A stretch of DNA of 33,919 nt. Origin: Propionivibrio sp. Lineage in GTDB: Bacteria; Pseudomonadota; Gammaproteobacteria; Burkholderiales; Rhodocyclaceae. Position numbers and translations under genes: made by a program. The DNA lies in assembly GCF_017995515.1 (NCBI RefSeq), contig NZ_JAGOIT010000025.1:1-33919 (forward strand), given 5' to 3'. A model generated the notes under the pieces. That model made no database searches. It saw only the letters and a list, made by a program, of their open reading frames with translations, and was not told the origin of the DNA. Of the stretch, positions 16,706 through 26,639 are shown one piece after another; the stretch's first letter is position 1; each line of letters starts with the position of its first letter.

Positions 16706-17622
16706 AGCCCCCCTTGACGATCATTGCCGCTACCGATTTCTCCGAGCCGGCAGGCCGTGCCGTCGAACGCAGCTTTCGACTATCCGGCCTTGTCGGTGGC
16801 GAACTTCACATTCTCCATGGTCTCGAGCTCGACACCCTAGACAGCCTGCGCGAGATGCTTGGAAAAGGGGAGCTTACGGCACTCAAGGCTCGGATGGAGG
16901 CCAACGCCCGCGACCAACTGGATCAGCTGATCAATAGTCTGGCGAATCCGCAGGGCATGGCTGCACACCCTCGCGTCGTTATCGGCAACCCGCTGTCGGC
17001 AATTCCCGCCGAAGCGGACGCGCTGGATGCGGGACTCATTGTTCTCGGCGCTCGCGGCGAGTCCATCCTGCGCTACGCCATATTGGGCTCAACTGCCGCT
17101 CGCCTCCTGCGCAAATCGGTCCGGCGTCCGGTGCTCGTGGTCAAGCAACGCCCGTATGGGGCATATCACAGTGTACTGGTGGCAGTGGACTTCTCACCGG
17201 TTTCAGTGCAGGCGATCCGAATGGCGAGACGACTGGCGCCCGGTGCAGACCTTATCTTGTTGCACGTCTTCGAATTGCCTTACGAGGGAAAACTGACCTT
17301 TGCCGGGGTCGAACCCGATGTCATCCAGCACTACATCCGTAAGGAGCAGGTGCGGCGACGCAAGCAACTTCATCAGCTTGCCGAAGAGGCCGGATTGCAG
17401 CCAACGGCGTACATGACATCGGTGATCCACGGAAACCCCTCGTTGCAAATCGTCTCACAAGAGCAGGAGCAGAACTGCGACCTGATCGTCCTCGGAAAGC
17501 ACGGCGCGCATCTCACCGAAGAGTTACTGCTTGGCAGTGTCACCAAACACGTGTTGGCCGAGTCGCGTGGTGACGTACTGGTCATCTGCGATCCGAGAGG
17601 GCCAACCGATGCCTTTCCTTGA
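16702..17622 (+). CDS. tandem universal stress protein (UspA family)
   Basis: A 306-aa protein of two Usp domains, residues ~1-147 and ~155-300. Each ends with the ATP-binding signature G-x2-G-x9-G-(S/T): GARGESILRYAILGST in the first and GKHGAHLTEELLLGSV in the second. Both signatures are intact, so both halves should bind ATP. The ATG overlaps the stop of the antiporter gene (ATGA), with GAGGAG inside the preceding gene as ribosome site. Coupling to the antiporter suggests it regulates ion transport or links it to energy status; Usp proteins regulate CPA transporters in other bacteria. This role is inference. Confidence 0.92.
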   Translation: MKPPLTIIAATDFSEPAGRAVERSFRLSGLVGGELHILHGLELDTLDSLREMLGKGELTALKARMEANARDQLDQLINSLANPQGMAAHPRVVIGNPLSAIPAEADALDAGLIVLGARGESILRYAILGSTAARLLRKSVRRPVLVVKQRPYGAYHSVLVAVDFSPVSVQAIRMARRLAPGADLILLHVFELPYEGKLTFAGVEPDVIQHYIRKEQVRRRKQLHQLAEEAGLQPTAYMTSVIHGNPSLQIVSQEQEQNCDLIVLGKHGAHLTEELLLGSVTKHVLAESRGDVLVICDPRGPTDAFP

Positions 17623-17865
17623 GCCGGTTGATCCGACCCGTTGATGTTTGAACCCGTCGCCCGTGCAAACCCAATCAACGAAAGAGTCCTCCAGTCCCCT
17701 CTTCCTGGTTCGCGCACCGGCCGACCCCTATGCCGAGCGGCAGCTATGGACAAACTCTTGCATCCTGCAACGATACGGACGCAACTACTTCCCCGACGCA
17801 AATCATCGACCGCACGCGAGTGAATCTCATAAACGGGGGATAATCAGCGCTTGGAGAGAAGAGTC

Positions 17866-19170
17866 GTGACCATCAATAGCAATCCCAACACACATTACGT
17901 GTCGGTCGAGAAACTGCAGATCGGGCTTTACATCCACATCGATCTGCCGTGGTTTCAACACCCGTTCACGCTCAACAGCTTTCGTATCAGCAGCGAAGAT
18001 CAGATTCGCACGCTGAAGTCGCTTGGCAAGCAGCGTTTCCGTTACGACCCCGAGCGCAGCGACGTCGCCCCGGACAGCCCGGCCGAAGCGCCAACCCCGA
18101 CCGAATCGCTGGAGACCGCCCACGAGGCCATTCTGGAAGAGGTCGCACCGGAGTTGGCCGCGAAACAGGAACGCATCCGCATTCTGAACGAGCACCGTCG
18201 CCGTATCGAACAGGTCGACAAGGCGTTCCTGAAAGCCTCCGGCATCCTGCGCAACCTGAATCGCAACCTGATGAACAAGTCCGGCGAGACCTTGCAGGAG
18301 ATGACCGTGCTCGTCGACCAGATGGTCACCGCTTTCCTCGAGCACCCGGAGGTGACGCTGCATGTCATGGGCGAGAAGTTCAGCGGCGTCGAATCGTATT
18401 CGCACAGCCTCAATGTCTCGGTGCTGTGCATGATGCTGAGCAAGGGCCTGGGCCTGACGACGGAACAGGCGCGCGTGCTCGGCTTTGGCGCGTTGCTGCA
18501 CGACATCGGCCTGGCCGAGGTCCCCGACCGCGTGCTCAAGAAGCGGCCGGACGAATACACCAAGCCTGAACGCGATCTGCGCGCCATGCACTGCGAGTTC
18601 GGACTGAAGATCGGCAAGCAGATCGGCCTGGCGCCCGAGGTGCTGGCGATCATCTTCCAGCACCACGAAATGGCGGATGGGACGGGCTACCCGACCGGCG
18701 CCAAGCTCGACAAGATCGCCTTCCCGGCGCGCGTCGTCGCGCTCGTCAATTGCTACGACAACCTGTGCAACCCGGCCGACCTGGCGCAGGCGATGACGCC
18801 GCATGAAGCGTTGTCCTTCATGTTCGGCCAGCGGCGCGCAAAGTTCGACGCGGCGATCCTGCAGCAGATGATTCGCTGCCTCGGCGTCTATCCGCCCGGC
18901 TCGATCGTCGTGCTGTCGAACGAGGCGATCGGCCTCGTCATGTCGGTGAATCCGACCAAGCCCTTGCGTCCCTGGGTCAAGGTTTACGACGACGCGGTGC
19001 CGAAGGACGAGGCGATCCTGCTCAACCTCGAACGGGAAACCGACATCATCATCGCCAAGGCGCTCCGCCCTGCTCTGCTTCCGCCGGCCGTCTACGCCTA
19101 TCTGAGCCCGCGCCAGCGTGTCACCTACTACTTCGACAGCAGCGCGCAAGCGGGCCAGGGGCCGGAATGA
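17866..19170 (+). CDS. HD-GYP domain protein, probable c-di-GMP phosphodiesterase
   Basis: 434 aa. The N-terminal ~130 residues resemble the DUF3391 domain often found before HD-GYP (VSVEKLQIGLYIHIDLPWFQHPF). The HD-GYP domain follows: HD pair H212-D213 in LLHDIGL, and HHEMADGTGYP at 266-276, giving the full HHExx(D)GxGYP signature. It should hydrolyse c-di-GMP. The start is GTG at 17866, with GGAGAGAAGAG ending just before it; a TTG reading from 17851 would put that site inside the gene. The stop overlaps the next gene by four bases (ATGA). Confidence 0.92.
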   Translation: MTINSNPNTHYVSVEKLQIGLYIHIDLPWFQHPFTLNSFRISSEDQIRTLKSLGKQRFRYDPERSDVAPDSPAEAPTPTESLETAHEAILEEVAPELAAKQERIRILNEHRRRIEQVDKAFLKASGILRNLNRNLMNKSGETLQEMTVLVDQMVTAFLEHPEVTLHVMGEKFSGVESYSHSLNVSVLCMMLSKGLGLTTEQARVLGFGALLHDIGLAEVPDRVLKKRPDEYTKPERDLRAMHCEFGLKIGKQIGLAPEVLAIIFQHHEMADGTGYPTGAKLDKIAFPARVVALVNCYDNLCNPADLAQAMTPHEALSFMFGQRRAKFDAAILQQMIRCLGVYPPGSIVVLSNEAIGLVMSVNPTKPLRPWVKVYDDAVPKDEAILLNLERETDIIIAKALRPALLPPAVYAYLSPRQRVTYYFDSSAQAGQGPE

Positions 19171-21986
19171 GCGTCGAGATGAATCGGCTGCTGCTCGAGC
19201 ACGGAAACGAGATCCTTCTGCTCGTCGAACCGGCCAGCCTGACCATCTGTTCGGCAAACGCCGCAGCCACGCGGCACCTCGGCTACTCGCACGAGGACCT
19301 GGTGGGCAAGCCGATCACGGACATCGAATGCGCGCTATCCGACGTGTTCTATTGGGAGGATGTGCGCAATGGCGCTGCCCCCGAGCTGCGCGACGTGGCG
19401 GCCTCGTATCTGCGCGCGGACGGCGAGGTTTTGCAGGCCACCAAGACGATCACCCGTGCCGCGCCCGATTCAACGCTGCTGGTCGTTTGCGCTCTTCCCG
19501 TCGGGAGACTGCAACGCACGGAGCACGAACTCGCGGACCTGAGCGCGCGCTTACGCGCCACGCTCGAAGCGACGGCCGACGGCATTCTGCTGGAAGACCG
19601 ATCTGGCGCCATCCTCAACATGAACCGCCGTTTCTCGCAGCTGTGGCAGATCCCGGAAAAACTGTTGCTGGCGCACGACGACGCAGCGATCTTCGAGTTC
19701 ATGGCCGGACGCATGCACGATCCGGATGCTTACCGCGCGCGCATCGCCGAGATCCAGCCGCACGACGATTTCGAGACGACTGACCTCCTGACGCTGGCCA
19801 ACGGCAACGTCCTGGAACGCAAATCGCACCCGGCACGGCACGGCAGCCTGATCATCGGCCGCGTCTTCTCATTTACCGACATCACCGAGCGCAAGGCCAC
19901 TGAATCGCGCCTCAAGCTGGCCGCCAGCGTGTTCACGCACGCGCACGAAGGCATCATCATCACCGACGCCACCGGTTGCATCGTCGAGGTCAACAACACG
20001 TTCAGCCGCATCACCGGTTACTCGCGCGAGGAAGCGCTTGGGCAGCACGTGCGACTGCTCAAGTCCGGCCACCACGATTCCGCTTTCTATGCCGGGATGT
20101 GGCGCGACCTGATCAAGCTCGGCCACTGGCACGGCGAACTGTGGAACAAGCGCAAGGACGGAACGATCTTCGCCGAGAAGCTGAGCATCGCCGCCGTGCG
20201 CAACGTCGATGGCGAATCCCGCCATTACGTCGCCCTCTTCTCCGACATTACCGAACTCAAGGAACACCAGAATCAGCTCGAACGCATGGCGCACTACGAT
20301 GCGCTGACGGGCATTCCGAACCGTGTTCTGCTCGCCAACCGCCTCGCGCAGGCCATCGCGCAGAGCCAGCGGCACAATCGCGGCCTGGCGGTCGTCTATC
20401 TCGACCTCGACGGCTTCAAGGAAGTGAACGACCTGCACGGCCACGAGACGGGCGACCTGCTGCTGATCGCCATCGCCAAGCGCCTGCGCGATACGCTCCG
20501 CGAAGGCGACACCCTGGCGCGCCTCGGCGGTGACGAGTTTGTCGCGGTCCTCTCCGACCTTGGCGACCAGCAGGAGTGGGCCTGCATCCTTTCGCGCATG
20601 CAACAGGCGGCGGCCGCCCCGGTCAAGGTTCGCCAACACACGCTGCAGCTGTCGGCCAGTCTTGGCGTCACGCTCTTTCCGCAGAATGGCCGGGACGCGG
20701 ATACCCTGCTGCGCCACGCCGACCAGGCCATGTATCAGGCGAAGCAGGCGGGGAAAAACCGCTACCACCTGTTCGACCCCGAGCACGATCGACAGGCCCA
20801 GACGTACCTGGAAGCCCGACGCCATATTGCGGACGCGCTCGAACGGCGCGAGTTCGTGCTGTTCTACCAGCCCAAGGTCAACATGCGTACCGGCGAGGTC
20901 GCCGGCGCCGAGGCGCTGATTCGCTGGCAGCACCCCGAGCGCGGGCTGGTTTCGCCTGGTGAGTTCCTGCCGCTGATCGAGGGCAGCGAACTGATCGTCC
21001 GCCTCGGCGATTGGGTGCTGGATGCCGCGCTGGACCAGATGTCGCGATGGCGGTCGCGTGGCCTCGATCTCGCGGTCAGTGTCAATATCGCGGCCTGCCA
21101 CTTGCAGCAGGCGGACTTCCTCGAGCGGCTGCAGGCCAAGCTCGACGCCCACCCCGACGTGCCTGCCGCGAACCTTGAGCTGGAGGTCGTCGAGACGGCG
21201 GCGCTGGAAGGCGTGTCCCGCATTTCAACGCTGATCGAAGACTGCCGGTCGCTGGGCGTCCGCTTCTCGCTCGACGATTTCGGCACAGGCTACTCCTCGC
21301 TGACCTACCTGCGGCGCCTGCCGGCGAGTGTGCTCAAGATTGACCAGAGCTTCGTGCGCGACATGCTGTGGGATTCCGAGGATCTGGCGATCGTCGAAGG
21401 CGTCATCGGCCTCGCCGCCGCGTTCCGTCGCACCGTCATCGCCGAAGGCGTGGAGACCGCAGAACACGGCGAGTTGCTGCTCCGCCTCGGTTGCGATCTC
21501 GCCCAAGGTTATGGCATCGCCCGCCCGATGCCCGCCGACGCGATCCCCAGCTGGGCATCGACATGGAAACCGGAGCCGACCTGGGGCGCTCGCCGCAACC
21601 TTTGTGCGACGCGCGACGACCTGCCACTGATGTACGCCGAGGTCGAGCTTCGCCACTGGGTCAAATGCGTCGAGTCCTGCTTCGTCAACGCAACCAGCGT
21701 GCAGACGGCCGATCTTTGCGAGTACCGGTTCGGGAACTGGTATCAGGCCGACGGGCAGAATCAGTACGGTCGGCTGACGGCGTTTGGCGCCATCGGCCCA
21801 TTGCAGGAGGCCTTGCTCGCGCTCGGAAAAGAGCTGACGACGTTGTGGGCCGATGGCCACGCCGAGCACGCACGCAACCGCCAGCCCGAATTGCACACCC
21901 TTCGTCACGAACTGACCCAGCACCTGCACGCGCTGCTCGAGGAGAGCGTCGAGGCACGCCAAGTGCTTCGCTTTCCGCTCTTCTGA
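19167..21986 (+). CDS. PAS-GGDEF-EAL c-di-GMP protein with C-terminal CZB-like domain
   Basis: 939 aa, no membrane segments. Order: two or three PAS modules (to ~residue 370; ITGYSREEALGQ is typical), GGDEF, EAL, and a C-terminal ~110-residue domain. GGDEF is intact at 454-458 with an RxxD inhibition site (REGD, 445-448), so cyclase activity is possible. EAL is intact at 582-584, with DDFGTGYSS and VIAEGVET, so hydrolysis is possible too. The last part (ELRHWVKCVESC, CEYRFGNWYQAD) looks like a CZB zinc-binding domain; the His and Cys ligands are there but the usual later HxxxH pair is not obvious. Coupled by ATGA to the HD-GYP gene. The net activity cannot be told from sequence. Confidence 0.92.
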   Translation: MSVEMNRLLLEHGNEILLLVEPASLTICSANAAATRHLGYSHEDLVGKPITDIECALSDVFYWEDVRNGAAPELRDVAASYLRADGEVLQATKTITRAAPDSTLLVVCALPVGRLQRTEHELADLSARLRATLEATADGILLEDRSGAILNMNRRFSQLWQIPEKLLLAHDDAAIFEFMAGRMHDPDAYRARIAEIQPHDDFETTDLLTLANGNVLERKSHPARHGSLIIGRVFSFTDITERKATESRLKLAASVFTHAHEGIIITDATGCIVEVNNTFSRITGYSREEALGQHVRLLKSGHHDSAFYAGMWRDLIKLGHWHGELWNKRKDGTIFAEKLSIAAVRNVDGESRHYVALFSDITELKEHQNQLERMAHYDALTGIPNRVLLANRLAQAIAQSQRHNRGLAVVYLDLDGFKEVNDLHGHETGDLLLIAIAKRLRDTLREGDTLARLGGDEFVAVLSDLGDQQEWACILSRMQQAAAAPVKVRQHTLQLSASLGVTLFPQNGRDADTLLRHADQAMYQAKQAGKNRYHLFDPEHDRQAQTYLEARRHIADALERREFVLFYQPKVNMRTGEVAGAEALIRWQHPERGLVSPGEFLPLIEGSELIVRLGDWVLDAALDQMSRWRSRGLDLAVSVNIAACHLQQADFLERLQAKLDAHPDVPAANLELEVVETAALEGVSRISTLIEDCRSLGVRFSLDDFGTGYSSLTYLRRLPASVLKIDQSFVRDMLWDSEDLAIVEGVIGLAAAFRRTVIAEGVETAEHGELLLRLGCDLAQGYGIARPMPADAIPSWASTWKPEPTWGARRNLCATRDDLPLMYAEVELRHWVKCVESCFVNATSVQTADLCEYRFGNWYQADGQNQYGRLTAFGAIGPLQEALLALGKELTTLWADGHAEHARNRQPELHTLRHELTQHLHALLEESVEARQVLRFPLF

Positions 21987-22020
21987 GCGAAGACCACGAG
22001 GCGGACGAGCCGCTCAGAAG
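21980..22020. terminator. dyad spanning the two convergent stop codons
   Basis: CTTCTGAGCG (21980-21989) and its exact complement (22011-22020), 10-bp arms with a 21-base loop. The left arm contains the TGA of the GGDEF-EAL gene and the right arm the TGA of the TerB-like gene on the other strand. It could act as a shared bidirectional terminator, but there is no T-run on either side, so confidence is limited. Confidence 0.4.
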
Positions 22021-22493
22021 CGCGATTCGGCGTGCCGGTACTGCGCTTGCCAGTTGTCCCGGCTGGCCTCAACGCCGCGCTTTGCACTGACGGTGCGATA
22101 GGTACGATATCCGAGCTTCCAGCAATCGACGACCTGAGCAATCAAAGACGTTTCTTCGCTGACAAGAACGCCATCGCTGCTGATGATGTCGAGCATCATG
22201 GCAAGCGCCAGCTGGCGCAACGCCGGGTTCTTGATGTCGCCAAGCAGACTCCGCACGCACTCGTCGCTCAAATCGTACTGGCCGGTCGGCTTGCGCTTGC
22301 CGCAGGCCAGCAGGTCGTCGCAGAACTCGTCGACGATCTGCTCGAAACGGCAGGGGTCAAGCCGCAGGCGAAAGCAGTACGAACTCCCCTTGAGCACTTC
22401 AAGTTCGCCGGGATCGATTGCACCGTTCGCCAACAACGCCAGCGCCACGACCCGCGTCATGGCTTCAGGACTGTCCGATGGGTAATGCCGCAT
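22014..22493 (-). CDS. TerB-like (tellurite resistance fold) protein
   Basis: A 159-aa protein with two helical repeats of TerB type: VALALLANGAIDPGELEVL near the start and MLDIISSDGVLVSEETSLIAQVV near the end. The second has the acidic xxDG-x4-E site that binds metal in TerB proteins. The start at 22493 is set by a near-perfect AAGGAGGT five bases upstream; a longer reading from 22520 would use up that site. It is convergent with the c-di-GMP gene. The link to tellurite is only by family name; most solitary TerB proteins have no known role. Confidence 0.8.
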   Translation of the reverse strand: MRHYPSDSPEAMTRVVALALLANGAIDPGELEVLKGSSYCFRLRLDPCRFEQIVDEFCDDLLACGKRKPTGQYDLSDECVRSLLGDIKNPALRQLALAMMLDIISSDGVLVSEETSLIAQVVDCWKLGYRTYRTVSAKRGVEASRDNWQAQYRHAESRF

Positions 22494-22754
22494 GAGAGAC
22501 CTCCTTTCAGCACTGTTCAATGTTCAATGATTACCACCTCCATTAGCAGGGGGAGCATGATCATTGTCACGCCACGAACGCATAATTTCCAATTAAACGC
22601 ACACCGCTTTTCATATGTTTTGTTTTATGGATACGTGCTCAAGCAAATCGCGGCTACGATGCCCTGGCCCCGGCCATAGTCGGAACTAATCAACGATCTT
22701 GCTGCCTTGACGCTAGGCCTCACCTTGCACCCAACCTCCCTGATTCAAAGCCCC

Positions 22755-25532
22755 ATGCCCACCCACGACAAAGACCTCCCGCTCCGTGAAGACACCCGCC
22801 TGCTCGGCCGCCTGCTCGGCGATACCGTGCGCGAACAGGAGGGCGACGACATCTTCGCCGCCGTCGAACGCATCCGGCAGACCTCCGTCGCGCTGAACCA
22901 GAACCCGGCGCGCGAGGTCGACCCGGCGGCGCGCGCCGAACTCGAAGCGGTGCTCGACGAACTGCCGCGCGACACGATGATCTCGGTCGTCCGCGCCTTC
23001 AGCTACTTCCTGCATCTGGCCAACATCGCCGAGGACCAGCACCACATCCGGCGCCGGCGCTTCCATGCGCGGGCCGGCTCGGCGCCGCGCGACGGCACCC
23101 TGCAGAAGGCGCTCGACCGCATTCAGGAAGCCGGGTTGCCGGCCGCGAAGCTGCACGACTTCTTCGACCACGCGCTCGTCTCGCCGGTGCTCACCGCGCA
23201 CCCGACCGAGGTCTCGCGCAAGTGCATCCTGCAGTGCCAGCACGAGATCGCCGGCCTGCTCGACCAGCGCGACCGCCTGCAACTCACCCCCGAGGAAGCC
23301 GAGGAGAACGACCTGGCGCTGCGCCGCGCCGTGCTCCGCCTGTGGCGCACGCGCATGTTGCGCCCGACCCGGCTGGCCGTCGTCGACGAGGTCAAGAACG
23401 GCATCAGCTTCTACGACGACACCTTCTTTGCCGAAGTGCCGCGCCTCTACGGGCAGCTGCAGGAGGCGCTGGCCAGGCGCTTCCCGGGCGAGGACTGGAA
23501 ACTGCCGCCCTTCTTCCGCGTCGGCAGCTGGATCGGCGGCGACCGCGACGGCAATCCCTTCGTCACCGCCGACGTGTTGAGAACGGCGCTGCACCTGCAA
23601 TCGACCGCCGCGCTCGACTTCTACCTCACCGAGATCCACACGCTCGGCGCGGAACTCCCGCTCTCGCACTTCCTGCATCCCGTATCGCCGGCCATGGCCG
23701 AACTCGCCGCGCGTTCGCCCGACGCCTCGCCGCACCGCGCCGACGAGCCATACCGGCGCGCGCTGACCGGCATCTACGCGCGCCTCGAAGCCACGGCCAA
23801 GGCGCTCGGTCAGCACGCCGCGCTGCGCCACGCGGTCGGCGACGCGCCGCCCTACGCCTCGGCCGACGAACTCTACGGCGACCTCGCGCTGATCGCCGAA
23901 TCGCTCTCGCAGCAAGGCGCGGCGCTGATCGTCAGCGGCCGCCTGCAACGCGTGTTGCGTGCGGTGCAGGTGTTCGGCTTCCACCTGGCGCCGATCGACC
24001 TGCGCCAGAACTCGGAAGTCCACGAACGCACCGTCGGCGAACTGCTCGCCCGCGCCGGACGCATCGAACCCAGCGCCTACGCGGCGCTCAGCGAAGATGC
24101 GCGCATCGCGCTGCTCGCCGAGGAGATCGCCAGCCCGCGCCCGCTCTACTCGCCGCACATCGACTATTCGGAAGAAACCCAAGGCGAACTGGCCATATTC
24201 TTCGCCGCGCGCGAACTGCGCGCTCGTTATGGCGCCGCCGCGCTGCCCAACGCCATCATCTCGAAGACCGACGGCGCCTCCGACCTGCTCGAAGTCGCCC
24301 TGCTGCTCAAGGAAGCCGGCCTGCTGAAGCCGGCCTCGGCGCCCGAAGAATCGCCGTCACTGGCAATGAACGTCATCCCGCTCTTCGAAACGATCGGCGA
24401 CCTGCGCAACGGCCCGGCGATCATGCAGCGCCTGTTTGGCCTGGCCGCCTATCGCGCACTCGTCACCTCGCGCGGCGACGAGCAGGAGGTGATGCTCGGC
24501 TACTCGGACAGCAACAAGGACGGCGGTTTTCTCACCTCCGGCTGGGAGCTGTACAAGGCCGAGGTCGACCTCGCCCGCGTCTTCGAGCACGCCGGCGTGC
24601 GCCTGCGCCTTTTCCATGGACGCGGCGGCTCGGTCGGGCGCGGCGGCGGGCCGAGCTACCTCGCCATCCTCGCGCAGCCGGACGGCGCCGTCTCCGGCCA
24701 GATCCGCATCACCGAGCAGGGCGAAGTCATCGCCTCCAAGTACGCCAACCCGGAAGTCGGCCGGCGCAACCTCGAAACGCTCGCCGCCGCCACGCTCGAA
24801 GCGACGCTGATCGATCTCGAAGGCAAGACCGAGCCGCAAGCCGACCGCGCCGTGATGGAGCGCCTCTCCGAACTCGCCTTCCAGGCGTATCGCGGCCTCG
24901 TTTATGAAACCGAAGGCTTCAACCGCTTCTTCCGTGAATCGACGCCGATCTCGGAAATCGGCGGTCTCAACATCGGCAGCCGCCCGGCTTCTCGCAAGGC
25001 GTCCGACCGTATCGAAGACCTGCGCGCCATCCCCTGGGTCTTCAGCTGGGCGCAGTGCCGCCTGATGCTGCCGGGCTGGTACGGCTTCGGCACCGCCATC
25101 GAAACCTGGCTCGCGGAAAACCCGGACGGCCTGGAAACGCTGCGCCGGATGACCGTCACCTGGCCGTTCTTCCGCACGCTGCTGTCGACGATGGACATGG
25201 TGATGGCCAAGGCCGACCTCGTGATCGCCTCGCGTTACGCCGATCTGGTGAGCGACCGGGCATTGCGCGACGAAATCTTCGGCCGCATCCGCGCCGAGTT
25301 CGAGCGTACGCGCCGCCACCTCCTCGCCATCGAGCAGCACGACGACTTCCTCGCCGACAACCCGATGCTCAAGCGCTCGATCCGTACCCGCTTCCCCTAC
25401 ATGGACCCGCTCAACCACCTGCAGATCGAGCTGCTGCAGAGGCATCGTTCCGGCGAAGGCGACGAACGCATCCAGCGCGGCATCCACATGTCGATCAACG
25501 GGATTGCGGCGGGGTTGCGGAACAGCGGGTGA
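22755..25532 (+). CDS. ppc: phosphoenolpyruvate carboxylase
   Basis: 925 aa, full length for bacterial PEPC. Catalytic motifs are all present: [12 protein letters not shown] with the essential His at about 149, [44 protein letters not shown], and the C-terminal GLRNSG end with the terminal glycine. It makes oxaloacetate from PEP and bicarbonate in the cytosol, feeding the TCA cycle. The ATG at 22755 gives the standard short N-terminus before the [15 protein letters not shown] helix; a reading from 22707 adds 16 unlikely residues. It stands alone, with no operon partner. With the probable PPi-PEPCK it makes two routes at the PEP/oxaloacetate node within this region. Confidence 0.97.
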   Translation: MPTHDKDLPLREDTRLLGRLLGDTVREQEGDDIFAAVERIRQTSVALNQNPAREVDPAARAELEAVLDELPRDTMISVVRAFSYFLHLANIAEDQHHIRRRRFHARAGSAPRDGTLQKALDRIQEAGLPAAKLHDFFDHALVSPVLTAHPTEVSRKCILQCQHEIAGLLDQRDRLQLTPEEAEENDLALRRAVLRLWRTRMLRPTRLAVVDEVKNGISFYDDTFFAEVPRLYGQLQEALARRFPGEDWKLPPFFRVGSWIGGDRDGNPFVTADVLRTALHLQSTAALDFYLTEIHTLGAELPLSHFLHPVSPAMAELAARSPDASPHRADEPYRRALTGIYARLEATAKALGQHAALRHAVGDAPPYASADELYGDLALIAESLSQQGAALIVSGRLQRVLRAVQVFGFHLAPIDLRQNSEVHERTVGELLARAGRIEPSAYAALSEDARIALLAEEIASPRPLYSPHIDYSEETQGELAIFFAARELRARYGAAALPNAIISKTDGASDLLEVALLLKEAGLLKPASAPEESPSLAMNVIPLFETIGDLRNGPAIMQRLFGLAAYRALVTSRGDEQEVMLGYSDSNKDGGFLTSGWELYKAEVDLARVFEHAGVRLRLFHGRGGSVGRGGGPSYLAILAQPDGAVSGQIRITEQGEVIASKYANPEVGRRNLETLAAATLEATLIDLEGKTEPQADRAVMERLSELAFQAYRGLVYETEGFNRFFRESTPISEIGGLNIGSRPASRKASDRIEDLRAIPWVFSWAQCRLMLPGWYGFGTAIETWLAENPDGLETLRRMTVTWPFFRTLLSTMDMVMAKADLVIASRYADLVSDRALRDEIFGRIRAEFERTRRHLLAIEQHDDFLADNPMLKRSIRTRFPYMDPLNHLQIELLQRHRSGEGDERIQRGIHMSINGIAAGLRNSG

Positions 25533-25627
25533 TACAAGCGTGCCGTGATCGCGGGTTCGCCAGACAAGCCCCTGAACGGGACTTATCCAGCGCGCGAGCA
25601 GATTCAGACGATGGCGTCGGCCAACCT

Positions 25628-26578
25628 TCAGGACGAGGCCGCGCCGCAGACTCCGCCCAATAACGCCGAGCGCGTTACCGGGGCCTGCAGCTGGTCGAGC
25701 CACCATTGCAGCGCTTTGCCCGGACCGGCTTTGCCGCTCTTGCGCCAGGCGTAGCTGGTTTGAACCTGTTGCTCCGCACGCTCGACGCTTTTGACCACCA
25801 GCCGGCCGGAGTCGATGTAGGAATGCGCGAGACAGGTTGGCAAGAATCCCGCGCCCAGCCCTCGCAGCTGCGCATCGATCTTGGCGGGCATGTCGGCGAC
25901 GGTGAAGACGTCCTGCCCGGTCAGCAGTCCAATCGTCAGGCTCGCCCCGTTCCGGTTTGAATCGGCAATCGCGACGGCGCGATGCTGGCGAATATCCTCG
26001 TCCGACAACGGCTCGGGCAGGCGCGCCAACGGATGATGAGGCGCCATCGCGAAGACAAAACTTACCGTTCCCAGCGGTTTTCGCTGCAGATTCGTCTTCG
26101 TGCTGCCATCCATCACGACGCCAACGGCGAGGTCGGCTTGCCCCGAAGTCAAGGCTTCGAGCGTTCCCGATAGCGTTTCACTGCGCAGTTTCAACCGCGT
26201 CGGCGGGTTCAAACGGAAGAATTCCGTGCAAAGTTCCATGACCGTTGCACGATTCACGATGCTGTCGACAGCGATCGTGAGCTGTGGCTCCCAGCCGGTT
26301 GCGACGCGTTTGACGCGGCTGGCCACTGCGTCGATTTCCGACAGCAACCGCGCGCCTTCGCGCAGGAGTTCGGCGCCGGCGTCCGTCAATCGCGCCTGGC
26401 GGGAGCTTCGATCGAACAGCAAGACGTCAAGCGCGTCTTCGATCTGGCGAACCCGGTACGTGAGCGCGCTCGGGACCATGTTGGCCGCGCGCGCGGCCGC
26501 GGCGAAACTGCCGGTGTCCGCTATCAACTGAAGCAAGGCGAGCGAACTCGGGGTAAGCACATCGCGGTACGAGGACAT
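25628..26578 (-). CDS. LysR-family transcriptional regulator
   Basis: A 316-aa LysR protein. The helix-turn-helix is SFAAAARAANMVPSALTYRVRQ, with Thr-Tyr replacing the more common Ser-x-Q-I step, as in the YdhB/YafC-like branch. The substrate-binding domain follows from about residue 95. It lies 61 bases downstream of ribA on the same strand and ends 95 bases from the ppc stop (convergent). No divergent partner gene is present, so the usual LysR target cannot be named. Confidence 0.9.
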   Translation of the reverse strand: MSSYRDVLTPSSLALLQLIADTGSFAAAARAANMVPSALTYRVRQIEDALDVLLFDRSSRQARLTDAGAELLREGARLLSEIDAVASRVKRVATGWEPQLTIAVDSIVNRATVMELCTEFFRLNPPTRLKLRSETLSGTLEALTSGQADLAVGVVMDGSTKTNLQRKPLGTVSFVFAMAPHHPLARLPEPLSDEDIRQHRAVAIADSNRNGASLTIGLLTGQDVFTVADMPAKIDAQLRGLGAGFLPTCLAHSYIDSGRLVVKSVERAEQQVQTSYAWRKSGKAGPGKALQWWLDQLQAPVTRSALLGGVCGAASS

Positions 26579-26639
26579 GGCCGCCCTTTGTGCTCAACCG
26601 GCCGAAAAAATGCCGGCGATCCGCTTGCGGCAGGAAACG

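Noticed and set aside
22713-24182. 489-aa minus-strand open frame inside ppc
   Set aside because: Shadow of ppc, without motifs or ribosome site.
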